A stretch of DNA of 35,224 nucleotides. It comes from Nostoc sp. TH1S01 (GTDB lineage Bacteria; Cyanobacteriota; Cyanobacteriia; Cyanobacteriales; Nostocaceae). The first letter of the stretch is position 1. Each line of letters begins with the position of its first letter. The translations under genes were made by a program, and so were the position numbers. Below the pieces are notes generated by a model that saw only the letters and a program-made list of their open reading frames with translations, did no database searches and was not told the origin of the DNA. The stretch is taken from positions 1-35,224 of the forward strand of contig JAGKSW010000050.1 of the NCBI GenBank assembly GCA_018993265.1, written 5' to 3'. Positions 1 to 7,271 of the stretch are shown one piece after another.

Positions 1-165
1 CCTGCCTTAAAAAGGGGAGCCACTGCGTTGCGGTGAACCACTTGCGGTGGACGGGTTTCCCGGCATAAGCAAAGTGGTGTTAGCGCAGCGATAGCGACGC
101 AGGAGCGTCACCCGAAGGGAGGTTCCCTCCGTTGTAGCAAGTGGCGTGGATTTAGGGGGATCTGC
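1..165. repeat. Dispersed intergenic repeat block, Nostoc type
   Basis: A GC-rich block with short inverted and palindromic segments (GAACCACTTGCGGTGGAC, GGGTTTCCCGGCA, GGGAGGTTCCCTCC) very unlike the AT-rich flank after position 180. The composition and the GCGCAGCGATAGCGACGC-like stretch match the dispersed intergenic repeats common in Nostoc genomes. A short leftward open frame runs through it, but only its first residues lie outside the repeat, so I do not call a gene. From about 166 to 379 there is only AT-rich spacer, downstream of cobK, in which I recognise nothing. Confidence 0.6.
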
Positions 166-379
166 AAGTCTCAAATACAACATTAAAAAGTTTTCAGACA
201 TCCTCTAAGATTGCTAAATTTTTCTCAATAGATTAACTTCTCTATTTACGGCTTATGTGAGTTGGGGTAGTAAAAAAGAAGGGGAAACCACAAGATAAAG
301 GTAACGACACCAAAGCTTGAGGTCTCCCTAATGAATATGGTAGACGGTTCGACCCTGTTAACCACAATTTTCGTGCTTT

Positions 380-1147
380 TTAACGGTGTAATTGATTCAG
401 TAACCAAGCCACTGCACCATCAACGTCTGCTACTTGTTCCCCTGCTGGTACTGTGGGACGTTTAACCATAACAACCTCTACACCCAGTTCTCGCGCAGCA
501 AGAATTTTGGCGTAAGTTGCATCACCACCACTATTTTTACTCACGATCGCATCAATGTTGTGCTGAATCAGGATGTTCCGTTCATTTTCTAAGACAAAAG
601 GGCCGCGATCGCACAATATTATTCCTGGTGGTACTAAAGCATCTTTTCCCGGCGGGTCAATCATCCGCATCAAAAACCATATATCCTGAAGATAGGCAAA
701 GGTGCTAAGTTCTTGTCTACCAACGGTCAAGAATACTCTGTTGGCTTGGTTTTTTAAAATATCGGCGGCGGCTGCATTACTGTCTACTTCAATCCAGCGA
801 TCGCCTGTGACTTTCTTCCAAGCCGGACGAATTAACATTAATCTGGGTATCGCAACTTCATTCGCCGCCGCTGCTGCATTATAGGATATTTGATTGGCGA
901 AGGGATGGGTAGCATCGATGAGCAGATCAATTTTCATTTGATGCAGATATTCTACAAGTCCATCCACACCACCAAAACCACCAATCCGCACATTACCAGA
1001 TGGAACCGATGGTGCGCGAGTGCGGCCTGCTAAAGATGCGATCGCTTCAATTCCCTTGATAGTTGCAACTCTCGCACCTAGTTCCGCCGCTTCTCCGGTT
1101 CCACCCAAAATTAAAACACGTTTATTCTCAGCACTCAGCACTTTCAA
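380..1147 (-). CDS. cobK: Precorrin-6A (cobalt-precorrin-6A) reductase
   Basis: This enzyme reduces the macrocycle of (cobalt-)precorrin-6A with NADPH, a step in corrin-ring synthesis for cobalamin, in the cytosol. The N-terminus shows the family's nucleotide-binding start (VLILGGTGEAAELG, residues 11-24), followed by DLLIDATHPFANQISYNA (about 74-91) and a C-terminal half with LTVGRQEL and IVSKNSGGDATYAKILAARELG, typical of CobK/CbiJ. The length of 255 residues is normal. It lies 12 bp after the DUF1636 gene on the same strand and is probably co-transcribed with it from the B12 riboswitch. The start is uncertain: the open frame begins at TTG (1147) or the next GTG (1141), both inside a heptamer repeat (AGTGCTG-like) filling the gene junction, and no clear Shine-Dalgarno sequence is visible. 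The function call is firm; the start is not. Confidence 0.9.
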   Translation of the reverse strand: MKVLSAENKRVLILGGTGEAAELGARVATIKGIEAIASLAGRTRAPSVPSGNVRIGGFGGVDGLVEYLHQMKIDLLIDATHPFANQISYNAAAAANEVAIPRLMLIRPAWKKVTGDRWIEVDSNAAAADILKNQANRVFLTVGRQELSTFAYLQDIWFLMRMIDPPGKDALVPPGIILCDRGPFVLENERNILIQHNIDAIVSKNSGGDATYAKILAARELGVEVVMVKRPTVPAGEQVADVDGAVAWLLNQLHR

Positions 1148-1159
1148 CTCAGCACTTTT

Positions 1160-1579
1160 TTACAAGGGTGGAATTTTGGCTAATATACCGCGTTTCAAGG
1201 GTTCGGGTCGTTCTGACCAAGGCAATACTCCGTCAGTTTTAGCGTAGTATTGACTAGCACATTCCAAGACCGCATCTGCACTACTATCAACATCTAAATC
1301 ACCAAACAGGTAAGTTAACTTACCTTTAGCTGCAAAAGCAACAACACAAGAACGGTTACAAGCACTCATACATTCAACAGCTTGGATAGGAAATTCCTCT
1401 CGCAAATCCCAATCTTTTGCCAATTGCTGAATCTGGTGCAGAAGTTTTTGACCACCACTTTCACCTATACGCTTACCATTTTGCCAAACGCTGGCACAGG
1501 TTTGGCAAACAAATAAAGTATGAGTATGAGCAGGAATAGTGTCAGAATTACTTGTAATAGCAGTATGGGCAGCAGTCAT
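1160..1579 (-). CDS. DUF1636 family predicted metal-binding (2Fe-2S-like) protein
   Basis: A 139-residue protein with two cysteine clusters: C25-x2-C28 (FVCQTCASVW) and C70-x3-C74-x3-C78 (ECMSACNRSC). This is the pattern of the DUF1636 family, predicted metal-binding proteins that resemble small thioredoxin-like [2Fe-2S] proteins. The residues between (about 35-66) read as the helical part of that fold. The C-terminus (SERPEPLKRGILAKIPPL) is typical of the family. The protein has no signal peptide, so it is cytosolic. The ATG at 1579 lies about 40 nt after a cobalamin riboswitch, and cobK follows 12 bp after its stop. This context suggests a redox or metal-handling role in corrin synthesis, which is an inference; no activity is assigned. 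Confidence 0.82.
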   Translation of the reverse strand: MTAAHTAITSNSDTIPAHTHTLFVCQTCASVWQNGKRIGESGGQKLLHQIQQLAKDWDLREEFPIQAVECMSACNRSCVVAFAAKGKLTYLFGDLDVDSSADAVLECASQYYAKTDGVLPWSERPEPLKRGILAKIPPL

Positions 1580-1611
1580 CCGTACCTCGCAGATGTGATG
1601 GACTTAATAGT

Positions 1612-1755
1612 ATACTTCGGCGGGCATCCTGACTTGGAAAGTTAATTTTCAGCTTTTTGTCTTTCCTTCACAGTTGCGGGACAGCGCCGGATTTTCACCG
1701 AACTTTCCCCGTTACCTTTGGTGGCTGTTCCCCACCAAAACCGAATATTCTCTTT
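1612..1755 (-). promoter_or_regulatory. Cobalamin riboswitch
   Basis: Read on the minus strand, the spacer upstream of the DUF1636 gene has the hallmarks of the adenosylcobalamin riboswitch: GGGGAAAGTTCGGTG, then AAAATCCGGC and CTGTCCCGC in the conserved core, and an excellent B12 box AGTCAGGATGCCCGCC at 1634-1619. The upstream P2-like segment (TTTGGTGGGGAACAGCCACC) is also present. The B12 box lies about 40 nt before the ATG, with no clear terminator between, so control is more likely through the ribosome binding site. It should repress the DUF1636-cobK pair when B12 is abundant. The outer limits are approximate. Confidence 0.9.
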
Positions 1756-2013
1756 ATCATAAACTGATACTCACCCAAGTTTTACATTCAGTCCGCAAAG
1801 AAGAACGATTAAATTTTTCTGCATAATTATTTATGAATAACAATATCCCTAACTTCGTTCATCAGCCAGGGATGTGATAGAAAGTTAAATTTCACAATTT
1901 TAATAGGAAGTACTGAGTTAAAAAATACCAGTCTCTAGCCTCTAGCCTCTAGTCCCCTTTTCATACATAGCTGGTGAAATCAGTTTTATTAGGCCTGCCT
2001 TCTGCCATGTAAA
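1756..2013. other. Intergenic spacer with heptamer repeats
   Basis: Between the riboswitch and the next leftward gene. It presumably holds the promoter of the DUF1636-cobK transcript. A short tandem repeat based on CTCTAGC lies at 1931-1953, and just after it, at 1959-1997, is a 39-bp sequence found again in diverged form at 25645-25683. I see no gene here. Confidence 0.6.
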
Positions 2014-2445
2014 TTAACGAGCAAAAGTCTTTTGTAAGGATGTTAGTTGGACATCAACCTCATGGAGATAAGTTTGGTCTTTTAAAAATTGCTGTGGTAT
2101 TTTTTTGGCATTAACGGCAGCCTTCACCAAATCTTCTGCGCTAACATTGCCTGCTTGGTGTTGAAATATCAAAGTGCTACCGCTAGGAATTCCTTGTGAT
2201 TCTAAATTACCTTGATAAGCAAGATAAACAAGATTCAAAGGTTGCATTACACGAGAAGTAACCACATTACTGGGAGACATATAAGAGTTAATAGATGTGG
2301 TTATTACTTGCCCATGTGTTGAAATATGATTAACGTTAGTATTAGGTGATGTGTTTTCACTACCCGTTTGAGCCGAGGCAATTCCTGCGGACAAAATTAC
2401 AGAAGCGACAGTAAGAAATGAAGCGGTTATGGTTGAGAGTTTCAT
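2014..2445 (-). CDS. Small secreted protein of unknown function
   Basis: A 143-residue protein with a clear Sec signal peptide: MKLS, then a hydrophobic stretch to residue 25 ending ASA|QTGSEN. The mature part is low in cysteine, begins with an Asn/Ser/Thr-rich linker (26-45) and ends in a more helical, charged segment (about 105-143, AEDLVKAAVNAKKIPQQF). I recognise no family. The C-terminal half looks foldable and the signal peptide is convincing, so I take it as a real periplasmic or exported protein. It is a single gene, with 304 bp upstream separating it from the metallo-hydrolase gene that is read in the same direction. Confidence 0.75.
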   Translation of the reverse strand: MKLSTITASFLTVASVILSAGIASAQTGSENTSPNTNVNHISTHGQVITTSINSYMSPSNVVTSRVMQPLNLVYLAYQGNLESQGIPSGSTLIFQHQAGNVSAEDLVKAAVNAKKIPQQFLKDQTYLHEVDVQLTSLQKTFAR

Positions 2446-2749
2446 AGGCTCATGCCTCAGTTCGTTGTAATAATTGGGGTAGAAATTTACTAATACTAAT
2501 ATCTTTTTTTTATAACTTAAGACTTATTATGCTGAATTCACCTGACTGGTTGAATTATGGCTTAATTAACTGAGTGGGTATTTGTAAAGGATAACTACAG
2601 TCAGAGTAGTCCGATTCCGGAAAAGACAGATAAAAATTTAGGAACTTTACAGATTTAGATAAACCTCTGTCTGTGAGGTGTGTTTAGATTGGTTGGAGAC
2701 AATCAGCGATCGCTATGTTTGTGATCTCATGCGATCGCCTACTTCAAGT
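2446..2749. other. Intergenic spacer with two HIP1 sites
   Basis: Presumed promoter region of the small secreted protein and 3' region of the metallo-hydrolase gene. Two GCGATCGC octamers about 17 bp apart (around 2707-2738) can pair to form a hairpin just downstream of the metallo-hydrolase stop. Around 2663-2690 there is a second weak hairpin (AACCTC ... GAGGT). No gene seen. Confidence 0.5.
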
Positions 2750-3526
2750 TTAGCAGGTTGCAGCACGCTTTTGTAAGTTTAATTCTAAGCGATCGCCGGG
2801 TTGAGGTTCCAACACCTGAGTTGTCAGATGATTTTTCTGAAATGAAGTACGCAAATCTTCCGCCGTCCCCACAGCCTTTAACAAGCTCGCCATCAACCCC
2901 TCATAGGTGGTATCTGCTTTTGCTGCTGTAGGTAGGATAAATTGAGGTTGCAGCCATTTAGCTACTTCCAAAGCACTGTTTGTCCCGCGAATAATTGCCC
3001 CGACTAACGGCAATGCTAAATCAACTGTTGGCGTAATTAGTACATCAACAGGTGCAAATTGCTTTAGTTGTGGAGAGTGATAGCCATGCGGCTCGTAGTA
3101 GAGCGTGAAATTTGTAGCGAATTCTTTCAGCAAATAACTGTTTTCTATCAGAGTCGGGCCTATGGGAGAACCAGGCAAAGCCCTAATTTCTATTTGATTT
3201 TTAAAAGTAAAAGTTTCACCATGCTCTAAACAAGTGAAAGAAGTGTAACCCAACTCTTGAACCACTTTCGTGGCATTAGGAGAAGCCACAACCGGAATTT
3301 TATGATCAAGTTGCTTTAATGTTGGCAGATGTGCATGGTCTGGCAAACCTTGAGACAACAATATTAAATCAATCTGTTCTGAAATTAATCGCTCTTGTTT
3401 GAGAGAACCTTTAAACAGCCAATCTAAGCCAAAACTTAACTCACCAACCAGCCAAGGATCAACTAGTATCCGTTGACCGCCAATTTCAATTAACCAACTA
3501 TTGTTGTCTAACCAAGTTAAGTACAT
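2750..3526 (-). CDS. Metallo-beta-lactamase-fold (UlaG-like) protein with degenerate metal motif
   Basis: I start this at the ATG at 3526 (MYLTWLDNNSWLIEI); the upstream frame adds 17 unlikely residues. The 258-residue product has the layout of the UlaG-like branch of the metallo-beta-lactamase fold: an opening strand pair LDNNSWLIEIGGQRILVDPW, LILLSQGLPDHAH at the usual first metal-motif position, VVASPNATKVVQELGY, YYEPHGYHSP, and FILPTAAKADTTYEG near the end. The usual HxHxDH motif reads SQGLPDH, so the first two histidines are missing and only Asp-His remains. Similar degenerate proteins occur in cyanobacteria and plants as 'metallo-hydrolase superfamily'. The substrate is unknown. It lies about 120 bp downstream of modA on the same strand, but a hairpin separates them. 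Confidence 0.8.
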   Translation of the reverse strand: MYLTWLDNNSWLIEIGGQRILVDPWLVGELSFGLDWLFKGSLKQERLISEQIDLILLSQGLPDHAHLPTLKQLDHKIPVVASPNATKVVQELGYTSFTCLEHGETFTFKNQIEIRALPGSPIGPTLIENSYLLKEFATNFTLYYEPHGYHSPQLKQFAPVDVLITPTVDLALPLVGAIIRGTNSALEVAKWLQPQFILPTAAKADTTYEGLMASLLKAVGTAEDLRTSFQKNHLTTQVLEPQPGDRLELNLQKRAATC

Positions 3527-3595
3527 AACCAAACCGAAGTAACACCTGCCTTTATTATTACCAGGACTTATGCACAAAGGTTGTCTGTGAAGAAT

Positions 3596-3624
3596 GGGTG
3601 TAAGGGTTTTGAACGCCTACACCC
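3596..3624. terminator. Inverted repeat between modA and the metallo-hydrolase gene
   Basis: GGGTGTAAGG at 3596-3605 pairs with CCTACACCC at 3616-3624, with one bulged base. On the minus strand it lies about 20 nt after the modA stop and could end that transcript, though no strong T-run follows. Related GTGTAAGG-type sequence appears at 18150-18170, so it may simply be a dispersed repeat. Confidence 0.4.
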
Positions 3625-3643
3625 TAATATTCCTACTCCTTTT

Positions 3644-4438
3644 TTAAGGCAGGATGAAGCCGTATTTTTTGAGTACTGCCTTAGCCTGACTGCTCGATAA
3701 AAATTGACTAAACTCCTTAGCGACACTAGCATTCTTGCTGCGTTTGACAACCGCCAGTGGATAAACTATCGGAGAGTGGTATTTCTCGTCAGCCGCGACA
3801 ACTACTTTTACCTTGTCAGAAATTCTGGCATCAGTAGCATAAACTAACCCTGCATCAGCGTTACCACTTTCTACCGCCGCCAAAACTTGACGTACGTTGT
3901 TGGCATAAACCAGTTTAGGAGTTACTTGCGGCCAAATTTTTAGCTTTTGTAAAACTTGCTGTGCGTATTGACCAGCCGGAACGCTTCTTGGTTCACCAAT
4001 AGCGATGCGCTTGACTTTCGATTCTTTCAGATTGTAAAGGCTTGTAATGCCTGTAACATTTTTGGGTACAACTAATATAAGGCGGTTTTTTGCCAAAACC
4101 GAGCGTGTCCCTGGAAGTAATAGCCCTTTTTGTTCTAAAGCATCTACTTGCTTTTTCCCAGCAGAAATAAAAATATCAGCTGGTGCGCCTTGTTCAATTT
4201 GTTGTTGCAATGCCCCAGAAGCCCCAAAGTTATAATTTATATTGACATTGGGTTTATTTTGTTGATAAATCGGTTTAATTTCTTCCAGTGCATCTTTTAA
4301 ACTAGCAGCAGCAGAAACAAGTAAAGTGACGTTCGACTGTGCCGTAACAACAGAAGGTACAATGAATGTTGAACAAACAGCAAGTAACAAACTAGCTAGT
4401 GCTGTGCCAAGAAAGGAAACAATTTGTCTTCTTTTCAT
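3644..4438 (-). CDS. modA: Molybdate ABC transporter, periplasmic substrate-binding protein
   Basis: ModA captures molybdate (or tungstate) in the periplasm for the ModBC permease. I start at the ATG at 4438 (MKRRQIVSFL), which gives 264 residues and a normal Sec signal peptide with cleavage near VVTA|QSN; the frame extends upstream only by reading through the promoter region. Family landmarks: LLVSAAASLKDALEEI at the mature N-terminus, YNFGASGALQQQIEQGAPADIFISA, a hinge segment KRIAIGEPRSVPAGQYA, and VRQVLAAVESGNADAGLVYATDA. The Ser and Asp/Val positions that hold the oxyanion in ModA are plausible here. No modB or modC gene lies in the window. It is divergent from an RHH-Mop regulator, with inverted repeats in the 100-bp gap, suggesting molybdate-controlled expression. 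Confidence 0.93.
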   Translation of the reverse strand: MKRRQIVSFLGTALASLLLAVCSTFIVPSVVTAQSNVTLLVSAAASLKDALEEIKPIYQQNKPNVNINYNFGASGALQQQIEQGAPADIFISAGKKQVDALEQKGLLLPGTRSVLAKNRLILVVPKNVTGITSLYNLKESKVKRIAIGEPRSVPAGQYAQQVLQKLKIWPQVTPKLVYANNVRQVLAAVESGNADAGLVYATDARISDKVKVVVAADEKYHSPIVYPLAVVKRSKNASVAKEFSQFLSSSQAKAVLKKYGFILP

Positions 4439-4481
4439 AGAAAGATGGTGTAGCAATAGATTAATCTGCAATTTAATGGCG

Positions 4482-4534
4482 CTTGGTAGGATCATACCGA
4501 GCGTCATTCCAGTCTTTACCAACTGAATTGGTAA
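4482..4534. promoter_or_regulatory. Candidate operator pair between modA and the RHH-Mop gene
   Basis: Two inverted repeats share the same half-sites. Site 1: CTTGGTA (4482-4488), 6-bp gap, TACCGAG (4495-4501). Site 2: TTACCAA (4516-4522), 5-bp gap, TTGGTAA (4528-4534), perfect. Their centres are about 33 bp apart, close to three DNA turns. On the minus strand a good -10 hexamer, TATGAT (4496-4491), falls inside site 1 and would drive modA. On the plus strand TAGGAT (4487-4492) could be the -10 of the regulator. Site 2 ends 4 bp before the regulator's ATG. Binding is not shown, only the arrangement. Confidence 0.6.
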
Positions 4535-4538
4535 CATT

Positions 4539-4976
4539 ATGCCAAGAAAAGAACAAGGATGGATCACATTTCAAACATCGGAAGAGGAGCGGAAAATTCT
4601 CGAAGAGTTTTGCCAGGACTCTCAACGCACCAAAACCGAGATTCTACGGGAACTAGTGCGTGGTCTTAATAAGCACCAAGGCTCACGAGCGCCAATACCA
4701 ACCAAACAGGTAAATCAAGAAAGTTCGGAAATACCTGAAGTAGAAATTAGTAGTCCCAAGAAGGCTTTAAAAGTTAGCTCCCGTAATATTCTTAAGGGTG
4801 TGGTGAAAAAAGTTGTCACTGGAGCCGTTAATTGTGAGGTGACACTAGAAATTGTTCACAAAGTTGAACTAACTTCAATGATTACTAGAACATCTGCCGA
4901 AGAGTTGGGTCTAGCTGCGGGAGAAGAAGCCTATGCTGTAATTAAATCTAACGATATTGTGATTGCTAGAGAATAG
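4539..4976 (+). CDS. Molybdate-responsive regulator: ribbon-helix-helix plus Mop domain
   Basis: A 145-residue two-domain protein. Residues about 6-45 (ITFQTSEEERKILEEFCQD then TKTEILRELVRGL) look like a CopG-type ribbon-helix-helix DNA-binding domain: a beta strand, then two helices. A Ser/Pro/Lys linker follows, then residues about 79-145 (SSRNILKGVVKKV, TGAVNCEVTLEI, VELTSMITRTSAEELGL, EAYAVIKSNDIVIA) form a canonical Mop (TOBE-type) molybdate/molybdopterin-binding domain. A winged-helix ModE domain is absent, so this is a different design that joins sensing and DNA binding. It is divergent from modA, and paired inverted repeats lie in the shared promoter, one ending 4 bp before its ATG. 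The likely role, repression of modA and itself when molybdate binds, is inferred. Confidence 0.85.
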   Translation: MPRKEQGWITFQTSEEERKILEEFCQDSQRTKTEILRELVRGLNKHQGSRAPIPTKQVNQESSEIPEVEISSPKKALKVSSRNILKGVVKKVVTGAVNCEVTLEIVHKVELTSMITRTSAEELGLAAGEEAYAVIKSNDIVIARE

Positions 4977-5038
4977 AAATGATGAAACTACGTTTAGAAT
5001 TCATATTTGACTTTTGAACAAAACTTAGATATTTGTCA

Positions 5039-5096
5039 GGTGGGCATTGATTACTAAATTCTAGGTTGATTGAGAGTTTTACTAAAAATGCCCACC
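5039..5096. repeat. Inverted repeat GGTGGGCATT / AATGCCCACC
   Basis: Ten-base arms at 5039-5048 and 5087-5096 enclose a 38-base AT-rich loop. It resembles the GTGGGCAT-containing inverted repeat at 15363-15417, so it is probably a member of a dispersed cyanobacterial repeat family rather than a gene-specific signal. Confidence 0.5.
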
Positions 5097-5113
5097 CTAC
5101 TACCGCAAGGCGG

Positions 5114-5151
5114 AAGTCAAAAGTCAAAAGTCAAAAGTCAAAAGTCAAAAA
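5114..5151. repeat. Short tandem repeat, heptamer GTCAAAA
   Basis: Five consecutive copies of the 7-base unit AGTCAAA. This is a classic short tandemly repeated repetitive (STRR) sequence of heterocystous cyanobacteria. It runs straight into the hairpin at 5148-5170. Confidence 0.85.
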
Positions 5152-5170
5152 GCTTATATCATAAGCTTTT
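5148..5170. terminator. Perfect hairpin AAAAGCTTAT / ATAAGCTTTT
   Basis: Ten-base perfect arms with a 3-base loop, flanked by A-runs and T-runs, placed between the convergent RHH-Mop gene and histidine kinase gene. It could be a weak bidirectional terminator; the stem is AT-rich, so this is tentative. Confidence 0.45.
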
Positions 5171-5241
5171 CACTAACTTGAAATGGTATCTTTATTTCCG
5201 CCGCGTTGTACTACGTATATTTATTGATAGCAATTTGATAA

Positions 5242-6981
5242 TTAGTTAAGTTGCTGCACAGGAATTTGGATGATAAACTCGGTTCCCTGTCCCACTGTGG
5301 AGTAACATTCAATTTTGCCACCAAGTTTTTCGGTGACAATCTGATAGCTAATCGATAAACCTAATCCAGTTCCTTTACCAACAGGTTTGGTCGTGAAAAA
5401 AGGATCGAAGAGTTTAGAGCGAATACCTTCTGGAATCCCAACTCCGTTATCAGCGATCGCAATTTGCACCCAGTTAGAATCAATCTGAGAAGTGCGAATT
5501 GTAATTTGGTTAGGGTTTTCCTGAGTTTCAGACAAACATCGCCCAACATGAGATTCTTCTAGCGCATCAATAGCATTTGCCAAAATGTTCATAAACACTT
5601 GATTGAGTTGTCCGACGTAGCACTCAACTTTAGGTACATCGCCATAGTCCTTAATTACCTGAATTGCTGGATTTTTGGCTTGGGGTTTGAAACGATGGCT
5701 CAACAGTACCAAAGTGCTATCAATACCTTCGTGAATGTCCACTTCTTTGATGTCAGCTTCATCGAGACGGGAAAAGCTGCGTAGTGATAGCACAATCTGG
5801 CGAATGCGTTCAGTCCCAATCTGCATCGACTGGAGAATCTTGGTTAAATCTTTGAGCAGAAAAGGTAACTCAGCTGCTTGTAGTTTTGCTTGCAGTCCAG
5901 TCGGAGGATCGGGGTAGTGGGTTTGATAGTCTTGGAGTAAACTGACAAGTTCTTGTGTGTAACTATCAAGGTAACTAAGATTACCATGAATAAAATTCAC
6001 CGGGTTGTTGATTTCGTGAGCAACCCCGGCTACCATTTGCCCCAAAGCCGACATTTTTTCACTTTGAACTATCTGAGCTTGGGTTTTTTGTAGTTGACTG
6101 AGAGCTTGTTGTAAATCGGCGATCGCTTGTTCGAGGCGGTCTGACTGGATGAATGTCACTTGCTCGGAAACATCTAATAACTGTTTCAATGTGGCAATTT
6201 TAGAATTTAATTGCTCAATTTTGCGATCGCGTGCAGTGGTTACTAGTAGAGAATCAACAAAGATTTTGCCATCATCAAATGGTAGCAGTGCTGTTTTTAC
6301 ACTTAATGCTAAGGGGCGAATTAGCTCCAAAGTTGCACGCGAAATCGCCACTTTTAAAAACATCATGACTACAAACATATTTCCAGAAGGCAAAAGTCCG
6401 CCAAAGCCTACCACTGATTTAATTTGGAAGGGAATCACAAATTCGCGTTGTGCAGGAATGTAGGGACTACCTAAAGCATCAGGAATGTGAAATACGTTAT
6501 ACATCTGCTGCTCTATATCAACCATTAAAGACGGATCAGGTTTAATCACTGTGCCTGGATCAAGTCCCAATTGGTGAATCAGTTGCGAAACCATTGGAAT
6601 ACTTGCGATCGCATTTTCATGTGCTAAAGGAATAGCCTTGTGTCCTTGAGATTGATGACGAGAATTCCATTCTGGTTGCTCACCAGCAGTTGCCAATAAA
6701 GTCAAACATTTCAAATCAGGGAAAATTTCACCATCTTTTAATAACTGACGTGCAGACGCTTGTAGTTCTGGAGTTAATTGTCCATAACAATGAGTTTTGA
6801 ATAATCTGATCAAAGCGCAAGATTTATTTTGAGTTTCATCATCAATGAAGTTTTCATATAAATATTGAATAATTTCATTTCCAGCTTCTTCCATTGTTTC
6901 AACATTCTTTCCTAGCTGGCGTAATGCTAAACCACATTCAGACATATTTCTGAGTGTGAATTGATTGAGGTTATACATCAC
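5242..6981 (-). CDS. Cytosolic sensor histidine kinase
   Basis: A 579-residue sensor kinase with no membrane segment, so it should sense something in the cytosol or through a partner. Residues 1-250 are an N-terminal sensory region I cannot name; it has a GAF-like strand pattern near 178-245 ([20 protein letters not shown]). A coiled coil follows at about 252-308. The dimerisation and phosphoacceptor region carries H322 ([20 protein letters not shown]), and the ATP-binding domain shows the N box ([20 protein letters not shown]), G1 (IADNGVGIP) and G2 ([14 protein letters not shown]). It belongs to the HisKA/HATPase class with the NPVNFI motif common in cyanobacteria. No response regulator gene lies beside it, so it is an orphan. 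The 290 bp upstream presumably hold its promoter. Confidence 0.9.
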   Translation of the reverse strand: MMYNLNQFTLRNMSECGLALRQLGKNVETMEEAGNEIIQYLYENFIDDETQNKSCALIRLFKTHCYGQLTPELQASARQLLKDGEIFPDLKCLTLLATAGEQPEWNSRHQSQGHKAIPLAHENAIASIPMVSQLIHQLGLDPGTVIKPDPSLMVDIEQQMYNVFHIPDALGSPYIPAQREFVIPFQIKSVVGFGGLLPSGNMFVVMMFLKVAISRATLELIRPLALSVKTALLPFDDGKIFVDSLLVTTARDRKIEQLNSKIATLKQLLDVSEQVTFIQSDRLEQAIADLQQALSQLQKTQAQIVQSEKMSALGQMVAGVAHEINNPVNFIHGNLSYLDSYTQELVSLLQDYQTHYPDPPTGLQAKLQAAELPFLLKDLTKILQSMQIGTERIRQIVLSLRSFSRLDEADIKEVDIHEGIDSTLVLLSHRFKPQAKNPAIQVIKDYGDVPKVECYVGQLNQVFMNILANAIDALEESHVGRCLSETQENPNQITIRTSQIDSNWVQIAIADNGVGIPEGIRSKLFDPFFTTKPVGKGTGLGLSISYQIVTEKLGGKIECYSTVGQGTEFIIQIPVQQLN

Positions 6982-7210
6982 AAAAATTTTCTGCCAAAAC
7001 TACATTCCAGACATTCTTAATGCTTATATTTCACAGTTCTTAGGCTTAAATTGCGAAATTAATGCAATTTTTACTGAAAATTCACAAGTTGAGGTTAAGG
7101 TTAGTTTATGAAAAAGTATTTGTAACAATGGAATTCGTGGCTATACCGAAGTAGACGCGCACTTCGGCTTACCGCAGGATAAGCTATTGGAATCATTCTT
7201 GAAAAACAAT

Positions 7211-7239
7211 ATCCCCGACTTATGGCAAAAGCCGGGGAT
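7211..7239 (-). terminator. Rho-independent terminator of the RTX protein gene
   Basis: On the minus strand, ATCCCCGGCTT and AAGTCGGGGAT form an 11-base stem with a short loop, followed by ATTGTTTTTC. It sits about 33 nt after the stop codon of the 1910-residue gene, the right place for its terminator. A second hairpin, CCGAAG...CTTCGG, lies further downstream at about 7147-7168. Confidence 0.8.
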
Positions 7240-7271
7240 CTGAAAAGCAATAATTCTGACTGCTGATGCAA

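Noticed and set aside
7-201. Leftward open frame of 64 codons at the left edge
   Set aside because: Most of it is written by the GC-rich repeat at 1-165; there is no codon bias or recognisable protein motif.
335-375. tRNA-like T-arm (GGTTCGACC) downstream of cobK
   Set aside because: The upstream sequence cannot form the acceptor, D and anticodon stems; only the T-arm match is present.
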